Both the position numbers and the translations under genes were made by a program. Below the pieces are notes generated by a model. That model did no database searches, had not been told where the DNA came from, and saw only the letters and a list, made by a program, of their open reading frames with translations. Below are positions 1-5,000 of a stretch of DNA of 9,400 nt, piece by piece (positions within the stretch are counted from its first letter, which is position 1; each line of letters opens with the position of its first letter). Location: positions 1-9,400 of the forward strand of contig JAFOLE010000167.1 in NCBI GenBank assembly GCA_017419465.1. The letters are read 5' to 3'. The stretch comes from Solobacterium sp. GTDB taxonomy: Bacteria; Bacillota_I; Bacilli_A; Erysipelotrichales; Erysipelotrichaceae.

Positions 1-542
1 AGATTGGTAACGACAAACAGTGCCGTTGCGATTGTGGAACGGGAACCTTCCAGTTCCAGTGACAGGAATGCGGACAGCTGACTGCCGAGCATCATCGGCA
101 GAAGACCGATCGCGCATCCGATCAGATAACGGTTGAACATCGCAATGACACCCGGATCGGGATTCATGAATCCGGTCATCTGGAATGCGCCGGCGGATGC
201 CATCAGAACCGACGCAATAACCGCGGTAATGCTTACCGCGGTTATGTTGAGCGAAAAAATTTCCTGTGTGCGTTCTACCTGGTTGCCGCCCATGTATTTG
301 CCGCAGAGGATCTGCGATCCTCCGAGGAACACATTACTGATGGCCGTAATAAACTGAACGATTGGAGCATACATTCCAATCGCTGTCATTGCATCTTCAC
401 CAAGCATGTTGCTCGCAAACAGGCTGGAGATGATTCCGTTCAGTGACGGAATGCCTACGAGCAGGATCTGTACCGGCAACAGCCGGAAAAACAGTTTCGA
501 AATGATCTTGTCATTCGAACTTGCCTTCAATGCATTATTCAT
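1..542 (-). CDS. MATE family efflux transporter, N-terminal part (runs off window)
   Basis: The start codon ATG is at 542-540 and is preceded by a GGGGAG ribosome binding site. The frame stays open for 180 codons to the window edge, so only the N-terminal third or so of a roughly 450-residue MATE protein is present. The product starts with a short polar segment, then a hydrophobic helix (LLPVQILLVGIP). The stretch LGEDAMTAIGMYAPIVQF matches the first helix pair typical of MATE exporters, and it is followed by GGSQILCGKYMGG and further membrane segments. The family exports drugs or metabolites across the cytoplasmic membrane using an H+ or Na+ gradient; the substrate here is unknown. It lies 41 bp after the RsbW-like gene with no terminator between, so it is probably the last visible gene of the STAS/HATPase operon. 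A perfect inverted repeat lies inside the coding region at 217-245. The family call is secure; regulation by its neighbours is inference. Confidence 0.85.
   Translation of the reverse strand, partial: MNNALKASSNDKIISKLFFRLLPVQILLVGIPSLNGIISSLFASNMLGEDAMTAIGMYAPIVQFITAISNVFLGGSQILCGKYMGGNQVERTQEIFSLNITAVSITAVIASVLMASAGAFQMTGFMNPDPGVIAMFNRYLIGCAIGLLPMMLGSQLSAFLSLELEGSRSTIATALFVVTN
217..245. repeat. Perfect inverted repeat, 13-bp arms with 3-bp spacer, inside the MATE gene
   Basis: The left arm ATAACCGCGGTAA (217-229) and right arm TTACCGCGGTTAT (233-245) are exact reverse complements around the spacer TGC. The repeat lies within codons for a helix of the exporter (NITAVSITAV). It could be a protein-binding site, an mRNA hairpin, or a by-product of repeated ITAV codons. 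Its function is unknown. Confidence 0.6.
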
Positions 543-583
543 TATTTTCTCCCCGTATCACCAGTACGGTTTTTCTTATAAAC

Positions 584-988
584 TCACACCCGTTTAATAA
601 GTGTCAGAATATTATGTCCGTCTTTGTATTCATAGGACATTTCATCCATGGATTTTTTGACCAGATAAATACCAAGTCCGCCGATCTTGCGTTCGGACGC
701 AGACAGCGTGGTATCCGGATCTTCTTTTTCCAGCGGATTGTAGGGAATTCCGCTGTCCGTGAATGTCAGTTTTACAATACCCGGAGTATCGGTATCTACA
801 CTGATTACAGCCTTTCCGGTATCCGGCGCATATGCATACATGCATATGTTCGTGAAAATTTCGTCGACAGCCAGTTCAATCTGCATCTGTGTGCCCATGG
901 AGCACCGAATGCGTTCCAGCTGGTTTGTTACAAATTCTGTTGCTGAAGCAAGATTCTCCACAACTGCTTCCAGTTCAATCTCTGCCAA
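584..988 (-). CDS. RsbW/SpoIIAB-like anti-sigma factor type ATP-binding protein (HATPase)
   Basis: This 134-aa cytosolic protein has the short GHKL ATPase fold used by serine-protein kinases RsbW and SpoIIAB. The N-box reads ELAVDEIFTN, with Glu43 and Mg-binding Asn47. The G1 box is TDSGIPYNP, with Asp78 and Gly80, and the G2 box is GGLGIYLVKK from about residue 103. All key nucleotide-binding residues are present, so it should bind ATP and phosphorylate a STAS partner. The start chosen is TTG at 988-986, because a strong AAAGGAGG lies upstream and no better start is in frame. It follows the STAS gene by 73 bp and precedes the MATE gene, so the adjacent STAS proteins are the likely partners. 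Which protein it sequesters, a sigma factor or something else, cannot be seen. Confidence 0.88.
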   Translation of the reverse strand: MAEIELEAVVENLASATEFVTNQLERIRCSMGTQMQIELAVDEIFTNICMYAYAPDTGKAVISVDTDTPGIVKLTFTDSGIPYNPLEKEDPDTTLSASERKIGGLGIYLVKKSMDEMSYEYKDGHNILTLIKRV

Positions 989-1023
989 GCTGCCTCCCCT
1001 CCTTTCACTCGGATTCCGTTCTT

Positions 1024-1040
1024 CCGCATCGTTTATGCGG
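1024..1040 (-). other. Small stem-loop between the STAS and HATPase genes
   Basis: The 73-bp gap 989-1061 holds a 6-bp stem (CCGCAT / ATGCGG) with a 5-base loop. No T-run follows it on the minus strand, so it is not an intrinsic terminator. It may be an mRNA processing or stability element, or mean nothing. The rest of the gap holds only the ribosome binding site of the next gene. Confidence 0.3.
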
Positions 1041-1061
1041 GCAGTGGATGTTTCGATTCGC

Positions 1062-1361
1062 TTACGCGCTGACGTTCATGATGTCAGAGAAACCAGTGAC
1101 GTTGAAAATCTCCATAATGGTGTCACTGACGTTGATTACTTTCATTTCACCCTTCTTCATCATGTGCTTCTGTGTGGACAGAAGAACACGAAGTCCAGCC
1201 GATGAAATGTATTCAAGATCCTTGAAGTCAAAGGTCAGGTTATCGATGCTGTCCAGTTCCTTCTGAAGTTCTTCTTCAAGCTGGGGTGATGTCATCGTAT
1301 CGAGTCTGCCGACCAGTGATACTGTGAGTTCACTCCCGTTTTTGTCCATTTTGATTTCCAT
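1062..1361 (-). CDS. STAS-domain anti-sigma factor antagonist (SpoIIAA/RsbV-like)
   Basis: This 99-aa protein is a single STAS domain. The signature DLEYISSAGLRVLL carries the two serines (53 and 54) around which SpoIIAA/RsbV proteins are phosphorylated by their HATPase kinase. The C-terminal part VINVSDTIMEIFNVTGF is the usual last helix region. In the family the unphosphorylated form binds the RsbW-type kinase and frees its captive partner, while phosphorylation breaks that binding. The ATG start at 1361 sits behind AGGAGG. That ribosome binding site lies in the 16-bp gap after the stop of the upstream STAS-kinase gene, so the two are co-transcribed and perhaps translationally coupled. It is clearly similar to residues 15-102 of that upstream protein, suggesting a tandem duplication. 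The cognate phosphatase is not in the window. Confidence 0.9.
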   Translation of the reverse strand: MEIKMDKNGSELTVSLVGRLDTMTSPQLEEELQKELDSIDNLTFDFKDLEYISSAGLRVLLSTQKHMMKKGEMKVINVSDTIMEIFNVTGFSDIMNVSA

Positions 1362-1377
1362 TTCTTAACCCTCCTGT

Positions 1378-2580
1378 TCAAATCGCAAGTTCGCTGAGCT
1401 CCGGAAGCAGCTTGTTGAAGTTCTCCCGGCACATTGCGATGATTGCATCTCTGTTGTTTTCGTTGACGTGCTTCATGACAGCACAGTAGTACATCATTCG
1501 TGCACATGCAAGCACAATGGCTTTTTTCTTCGCATTTTCCAGTTCTTCCGGCCGATCCGCGAAGTAGTAAGTCATGATCCGGTTATACAGATCTTCTGTC
1601 ACTTCCGGTGACAGCCCGAAGAACTTGACGGTATCTTCCGGGTCGATCTTTGCGAATCCGATATACGGCAGATACATACCTGCCAGTTCATATACCGTAT
1701 TGCCGACACAGAGCGTATCCATGTCGATCAGCAGGCTTTCCTCATTCTGAATCATAACATTCTTAATGTGGAAATCACCATGCAGCATATGTGTCTCATC
1801 CGGTATTGCATCGACCATGGTATTGAGACGTTCGAACTCTTCCTCCGGCATGATACCGGCCTCTTTGATCTTGACCATACGCCGCGTTGAGATCTGCTTG
1901 CGGGAAGGAAGTGCACCTGGCTTCGGTTCGGTCGCATGAACGATTTTAAGCAGTTCTGCACTCATCTGCGAAATTTCATCCACCGTCTTTGTGCCTTCCT
2001 TAAGCAGGCGGTGGTAACTCTTTGCGTTGAGAAGCTCAAACACAGAGCCATAGAGTCCGTTGTCTACCTGTACGATATCATACGAAATCGCAGTTGGTAC
2101 ACCGAGTACAAACGCGGTGCGCGCCAGTTCGCGCTCCCGTTCGATTTCCGCCAGGGAATCCGGATTGCGGAATACCTTTACAATCGTATCTTCATCATAG
2201 CGGTACACGATGCCGTTGGCGCCTTCGCCGATCACTTCGCATCCCTCTACGGAGAGATGACGGAAGGCTCTGCGGATATTCAGCATTTCCGTGAAGCCCG
2301 TGACTTCGAAGATGTCATATACTTCCGGTGCAACGTTGATGACCGTGATATCGTCGTGCGCTTTTTTCAGACGAAGCAGAATGCGCAGACCTGCACTGGA
2401 AATATACGTCAGTTCTTTTGCGTCGATTACAATCGACTCTGCGCCGTCGAGATGTTCCTTAACTTCGTTTTCGACATTCGGGGCGTTGGCTGTGGAGATC
2501 TGGCCGTCCAGAATAATGGTAAGCTTACTGCCGTCGGTTTCATAACTGATGCGGCATTCATCTTTCTGAGCAGTTGTCAC
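1378..2580 (-). CDS. STAS domain fused to an APH/choline-kinase-like phosphotransferase
   Basis: This 400-aa, two-domain cytosolic protein begins with a STAS domain at residues ~1-105, with LTYISSAGLRILLR (candidate phospho-serines 61 and 62). An aminoglycoside-phosphotransferase-like kinase domain follows at ~107-400. The kinase part shows a glycine-rich loop IGEGANGIVY (117-126), the ATP-binding lysine in VKVF (Lys135), the catalytic loop HGDFHIKN (Asp269, Asn274) and the metal-binding LLIDMDT (Asp286). All expected catalytic residues are present, so it is probably an active small-molecule or protein kinase; the substrate is unknown. The GTG start at 2580 follows GGAGGTGA. Its own promoter appears to lie in the 69-bp gap upstream. 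It heads the STAS, HATPase and MATE genes. Antibiotic resistance is possible for this fold, but the STAS fusion argues for signalling. The domain calls are strong; the role is open. Confidence 0.87.
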   Translation of the reverse strand: MTTAQKDECRISYETDGSKLTIILDGQISTANAPNVENEVKEHLDGAESIVIDAKELTYISSAGLRILLRLKKAHDDITVINVAPEVYDIFEVTGFTEMLNIRRAFRHLSVEGCEVIGEGANGIVYRYDEDTIVKVFRNPDSLAEIERERELARTAFVLGVPTAISYDIVQVDNGLYGSVFELLNAKSYHRLLKEGTKTVDEISQMSAELLKIVHATEPKPGALPSRKQISTRRMVKIKEAGIMPEEEFERLNTMVDAIPDETHMLHGDFHIKNVMIQNEESLLIDMDTLCVGNTVYELAGMYLPYIGFAKIDPEDTVKFFGLSPEVTEDLYNRIMTYYFADRPEELENAKKKAIVLACARMMYYCAVMKHVNENNRDAIIAMCRENFNKLLPELSELAI

Positions 2581-2603
2581 GCATTCACCTCCGTATCAGA
2601 CAT

Positions 2604-2626
2604 ATAAGGTCGTCCTTATTATTATA
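2604..2626 (-). promoter_or_regulatory. Promoter -10 with overlapping inverted repeat, upstream of the STAS-kinase operon
   Basis: On the minus strand a perfect TATAAT lies at 2626-2621. The -35 region is weak (TGGAAT at 17 bp). Just downstream, at the expected transcription start, is an inverted repeat with 6-bp arms (ATAAGG 2604-2609, CCTTAT 2614-2619) and a 4-bp centre. This is an operator-like placement. A weak -35 plus an overlapping palindrome suggests a regulated promoter. No terminator is seen between the transporter gene stop (2650) and this site, so read-through is also possible. Confidence 0.5.
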
Positions 2627-2649
2627 CATATTAACTGTAAGCGATTCCA

Positions 2650-4296
2650 TCAGCGAACTTTGCGAAGAATACTCCGATCCAGCAGGTCCACCTTGGCCGC
2701 TTCGTTGACCAGCTCCAGCTGCAGCATCGCAAGATTCAGCGCAGATACCGCAAATCCGAGCGTGATATCCGCAACCATCGCCATGGTAAGCGCCTGGCGA
2801 GGAATCCCGAGCTGGGCAAAGATCGCCGTGTAGGTAAGCAGTCCGATGCCGGCCACCGGCGGGGTTGCGGCAATCAGAGCCGCGGTGAGCACCACCGCAA
2901 TAACAAACCAGACCGGCGTAATGGTCACGTTGTACACATGTGCCGCGTATAAGGTGACAATCATGCAGGCAACACAGCCGGACGGCATGTAGATGACCAT
3001 GCCGAGCGGAAATGCATAGTCCGTCAGCTTCTTACTGATGCCGAAGCGCTTCTCGCAGAGAATCTGGCTGTCACCGATTGCGGCATCCACGGAGGCGTTG
3101 ACAAACGCTGCCCGGAATGAATCCTTCATCTTGGCTGCCAGCAGTTTCACCGGAACATCATACCGCCGGGAAACGGACATCAGCCGCAGATACAGTCCGA
3201 GGGCGCTGACCAAGAAATAAATCAGAAACGGCAGCCAGAGTCCGGTGATGATCCGGACCGATCCGTCCCAGATGCCAAGGATCAGCAGGGTTGCGACAAA
3301 GAGCGGCGTCAGGTTGCTGACCCAGCCGGCAATCGTGAGGCCGATGGAGTCCGCCTGTTCCACGATGGTACGGAGGCTGACGGTCTGGGCAGAATTGACG
3401 ATCAGGGCGTTGCCGATAATGATCGCCAGTGCGATCAGCTGCGGGGAGTTGCCTTCGATAAACGGCGTCAGTATATCGCTCGGAATCATACCGAGGAAGA
3501 AGTCGAGAATGCTTGTGAACTGCGATCCGTCAAAGCTCATCGGCGAAAGATCCATGCCGAGCAGGAAGTAAGAGATTACAGCTGCGGACGCAGTGGAAAG
3601 CAGCGTCAGTCCGAGAAAGCGCCACACCATGTCCTTGCCGCTCTTGCCGATTGTCGGCAGCATGCCGATTCCGCAGATTGCGGTCATGACGGATAGGAAG
3701 ATGACCGGACCGGAAGAAGCGTTCAGAATCCGCAGGAACACCCCTTCAATCGGACCAAGGACGGTGCTCAGGACAACGGATCGCACCGTCTCCGGAAGCA
3801 TCGCTTTGCCAAGCACCCCGATCAATGCGCCGATCATGACCGATAACATCAGTTCCAGTGCCGGATTGCGGTTGAGATTCGGAAGCTTTAACTGCAGAAT
3901 ATTGAATCCCTTCCGGTAGTTATATACCGGCGAAAGGCTTAAGCCGCTGTAGAGATTCTCCGCCCAGTCGCCGAGGTCGTTCTCACTGCTTACGAGCGGA
4001 TTGTACTGTTCGCCCGGCATCGTAAACGTAATCACCGGCCGGCCCCAGTTGACGGTCATTTCCACATGCAGTACTGCCTCATGTCCGAAATGATCCATCC
4101 AGCGAAGCACTGCCTCTTCCAGCGAAAACCGGATCCGGATCCGGTTGGCGCGCTCCATCCGGACTTCCTGCAGAAAGGTTCCGATCGTCTCTGAAAGACC
4201 ATCCACATGTTCCGGGGTCAGCGGAACCATTTCATTTACCGTTTTAATCGATCTGCCGCGCTTCCAAAGTTTCATTGATTCGTTCAAATCCGGCAC
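2650..4296 (-). CDS. Degenerate RsbW-like HATPase domain fused to SDF (dicarboxylate/amino acid:cation symporter-like) transporter
   Basis: This 548-aa protein has a soluble N-terminal domain (~1-139) and a multi-helix membrane domain (~145-530). The membrane part resembles the SDF/DAACS family: SGPVIFLSVMTAICGIG (~195-211), AAFVNASVDAAIGDSQILCEKRFGISK near the HP1/TM7 region, PLGMVIYMPSG (430-440), and a TM8-like VADITLGFAVSALNLA (508-523). The N-terminal domain aligns by eye with the HATPase encoded at 988-584. FTMPGEQYNPL matches its FTDSGIPYNPL, and KGFNILQLKLP matches DGHNILTLIKR. However, the N-box Asn is Arg65, the G1 Asp is Met93, and the GGLG loop is missing, so ATP binding is doubtful. 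The likely start is GTG at 4296; an in-frame ATG at 4275 has no ribosome binding site. Transport substrate and coupling are unknown, and the usual NMDGT motif is absent. The product is probably a membrane protein with a built-in protein-binding domain. Confidence 0.78.
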   Translation of the reverse strand: MPDLNESMKLWKRGRSIKTVNEMVPLTPEHVDGLSETIGTFLQEVRMERANRIRIRFSLEEAVLRWMDHFGHEAVLHVEMTVNWGRPVITFTMPGEQYNPLVSSENDLGDWAENLYSGLSLSPVYNYRKGFNILQLKLPNLNRNPALELMLSVMIGALIGVLGKAMLPETVRSVVLSTVLGPIEGVFLRILNASSGPVIFLSVMTAICGIGMLPTIGKSGKDMVWRFLGLTLLSTASAAVISYFLLGMDLSPMSFDGSQFTSILDFFLGMIPSDILTPFIEGNSPQLIALAIIIGNALIVNSAQTVSLRTIVEQADSIGLTIAGWVSNLTPLFVATLLILGIWDGSVRIITGLWLPFLIYFLVSALGLYLRLMSVSRRYDVPVKLLAAKMKDSFRAAFVNASVDAAIGDSQILCEKRFGISKKLTDYAFPLGMVIYMPSGCVACMIVTLYAAHVYNVTITPVWFVIAVVLTAALIAATPPVAGIGLLTYTAIFAQLGIPRQALTMAMVADITLGFAVSALNLAMLQLELVNEAAKVDLLDRSILRKVR

Positions 4297-4305
4297 AGCC
4301 GGATT
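4287..4305 (-). promoter_or_regulatory. Hairpin enclosing the GTG start of the SDF-fusion gene
   Basis: Perfect 8-bp arms AATCCGGC and GCCGGATT flank a 3-base loop. In the mRNA this hairpin holds the GUG start (4296-4294), with its first two bases in the loop and the third paired. The likely ribosome binding stretch (GGAAAGGGAA) lies immediately 5'. Such a stem would limit initiation unless opened, or the palindrome could be a DNA operator. The structure is seen directly; the function is inferred. Confidence 0.45.
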
Positions 4306-4341
4306 CCCTTTCCATGTATTACCGCTCCGTAATTATTCCTA

Positions 4342-4347
4342 ATTATA
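4342..4347 (-). promoter_or_regulatory. Probable -10 box for the SDF-fusion gene
   Basis: A perfect TATAAT on the minus strand lies 46 bp upstream of the GTG start and downstream of the DUF1653 terminator. No good -35 is found at 16-18 bp. The transcript would start near 4335, giving a ~40-base leader. That leader contains a GGAG (4328-4325) before an out-of-frame ATG (4315). Confidence 0.45.
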
Positions 4348-4381
4348 CGTTACATCGATTGGAAAATCCGATGCGATACAG

Positions 4382-4406
4382 AAAAAAGAGACGTGCAAGT
4401 CTCTTT
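4382..4406 (-). terminator. Intrinsic terminator of the DUF1653 micro-operon
   Basis: On the minus strand an 8-bp stem (AAAGAGAC / GTCTCTTT) with a 6-base loop runs into six consecutive T. It stands 30 bases after the DUF1653 stop codon and isolates this unit from the downstream SDF-fusion gene. Confidence 0.85.
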
Positions 4407-4435
4407 CCAAACACTGTTTCATGATGCAGGAACCG

Positions 4436-4675
4436 TCAGTTCTGCCCGCCGTCATCTTCCGTATCCCCAAGATACGCAAACCGCGGAACCGTGACGCCGT
4501 TTACGGTTACTGTCTCCGCAAACATTCCTGCAGGACGCACCCAGAGTCCGCGCTCGCCGTATTCGGCACGGTAGACGACCATCGGCTCCAGCGTCTCGCT
4601 GTGCTTTGCGACACCAAGCACCGTATACTCGTTGCCTTTGTAATGACGGTACCGACCCGGCTTTACCGTACTCAT
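4436..4675 (-). CDS. DUF1653 domain protein
   Basis: This 79-aa soluble protein belongs to the DUF1653 family of unknown function. The family signature is nearly complete: GRYRHYKGNEYTVLGVAKHS, then MVVYRAEYGERGLWVRP and MFAETVTVNG, ending VPRFAYLG. The usual family length is about 65-80 residues, so this is a whole protein. I place the start at ATG 4675-4673 rather than the in-frame GTG at 4690. The ATG overlaps the stop of the preceding 23-codon frame in an ATGA junction, whereas no ribosome binding site precedes the GTG. It is the last gene of a three-gene unit and is followed by a clear terminator. No function can be assigned from sequence or context. Confidence 0.85.
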   Translation of the reverse strand: MSTVKPGRYRHYKGNEYTVLGVAKHSETLEPMVVYRAEYGERGLWVRPAGMFAETVTVNGVTVPRFAYLGDTEDDGGQN

Positions 4676-4743
4676 AAGGTGCTCGCCCACTGAACCAGTA
4701 CGCTGGTTCCGATAATCAGGACCGCAAGAATTACATAATTCAT
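4672..4743 (-). CDS. Putative 23-aa hydrophobic peptide
   Basis: This 23-codon frame starts at ATG 4743-4741, overlapping the stop of the 55-aa gene (ATGA). It ends in a TGA that overlaps the ATG of the DUF1653 gene in the same way. A GGAGG lies 10 bases upstream of its start. The peptide (MNYVILAVLIIGTSVLVQWA, then three more residues) is a single transmembrane helix with almost no loops. The double ATGA coupling and the ribosome binding site are the evidence that it is translated; no homologue is recognised. A 7-bp hairpin (GAACCAG / CTGGTTC, 4692-4709) lies inside it. It might assemble with the 55-aa membrane protein, or its translation may simply couple the outer genes. Confidence 0.55.
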   Translation of the reverse strand: MNYVILAVLIIGTSVLVQWASTL

Positions 4744-4907
4744 TTCGGCATGTCCTCCGGTTTCTTTTTCAGGATGTAGTGATTCACGATCTTCACTGCC
4801 ACATAAGCCCATGCGACAGAGAGAAACAGACCCAGCATCCCGACCCCGAGTCCGAACACAAGGAGCGCAAAGCAGAGCAGCCCCGGAAAATATTTACTGA
4901 TATCCAT
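4740..4907 (-). CDS. Small membrane protein, 55 aa, unknown function
   Basis: The frame runs from ATG 4907-4905 to TGA at 4742-4740, giving 55 residues. The N-terminus is short (MDISKYFPG). A long hydrophobic stretch follows at about residues 9-38 (LLCFALLVFGLGVGMLGLFL and onward), then a basic tail (KIVNHYILKKKPED). It probably crosses the membrane once, or as a tight hairpin, with the Lys-rich tail inside. No homologous family is recognised. No Shine-Dalgarno is present, an in-frame stop lies two codons upstream, and a promoter-like -10 ends only six bases before the ATG, so the mRNA may be leaderless. It heads the unit with the 23-aa peptide and DUF1653. Confidence 0.6.
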   Translation of the reverse strand: MDISKYFPGLLCFALLVFGLGVGMLGLFLSVAWAYVAVKIVNHYILKKKPEDMPK

Positions 4908-4913
4908 GGTTCA

Positions 4914-4943
4914 AGTGTAGCTGTTTTTTTCCGAAACTGTCCA
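4914..4943 (-). promoter_or_regulatory. Promoter of the 55-aa/DUF1653 unit, possibly leaderless
   Basis: On the minus strand TGGACA (4943-4938, five of six to consensus), an 18-bp spacer and TACACT (4919-4914, four of six) are visible. Transcription would be expected to start about seven bases later, at or next to the ATG at 4907. Confidence 0.4.
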
Positions 4944-4990
4944 AAATTGACACAATTTGATGTGATTAACGCATGGTTTTTTTGTACAAT
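4944..4990 (+). promoter_or_regulatory. Operator-like palindrome and -10 for the LTA synthase gene
   Basis: The 93-bp divergent gap (4908-5000) holds an inverted repeat AAATTG-ACA-CAATTT (4944-4958) and a -10-like TACAAT (4985-4990). A consensus TTGACA (4947-4952) lies 32 bp from that -10, too far to act as its -35. The palindrome adjoins the minus-strand -35, so one regulator could affect both genes. No Shine-Dalgarno precedes the LTA synthase ATG, and only ten bases separate it from TACAAT. Confidence 0.35.
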
Positions 4991-5000
4991 ATCTCCTGTT

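Noticed and set aside
4127..4146. 20-bp perfect palindrome (AACCGGATCCGG and its mirror) in the SDF-fusion gene
   Set aside because: It arises from repeated Arg-Ile codons (CGG ATC CGG ATC CGG) encoding RIRIRF, so it is best explained by coding.
4676..4690. GTG 4690 as the DUF1653 start
   Set aside because: No ribosome site precedes it, the extra residues are outside the family, and the ATG at 4675 forms an ATGA overlap with the upstream frame.
4779..5000. 74-codon upstream extension of the LTA synthase frame
   Set aside because: It overlaps the 55-aa gene on the other strand, reads as low-quality polar sequence, and the membrane protein naturally begins at the ATG at 5001.
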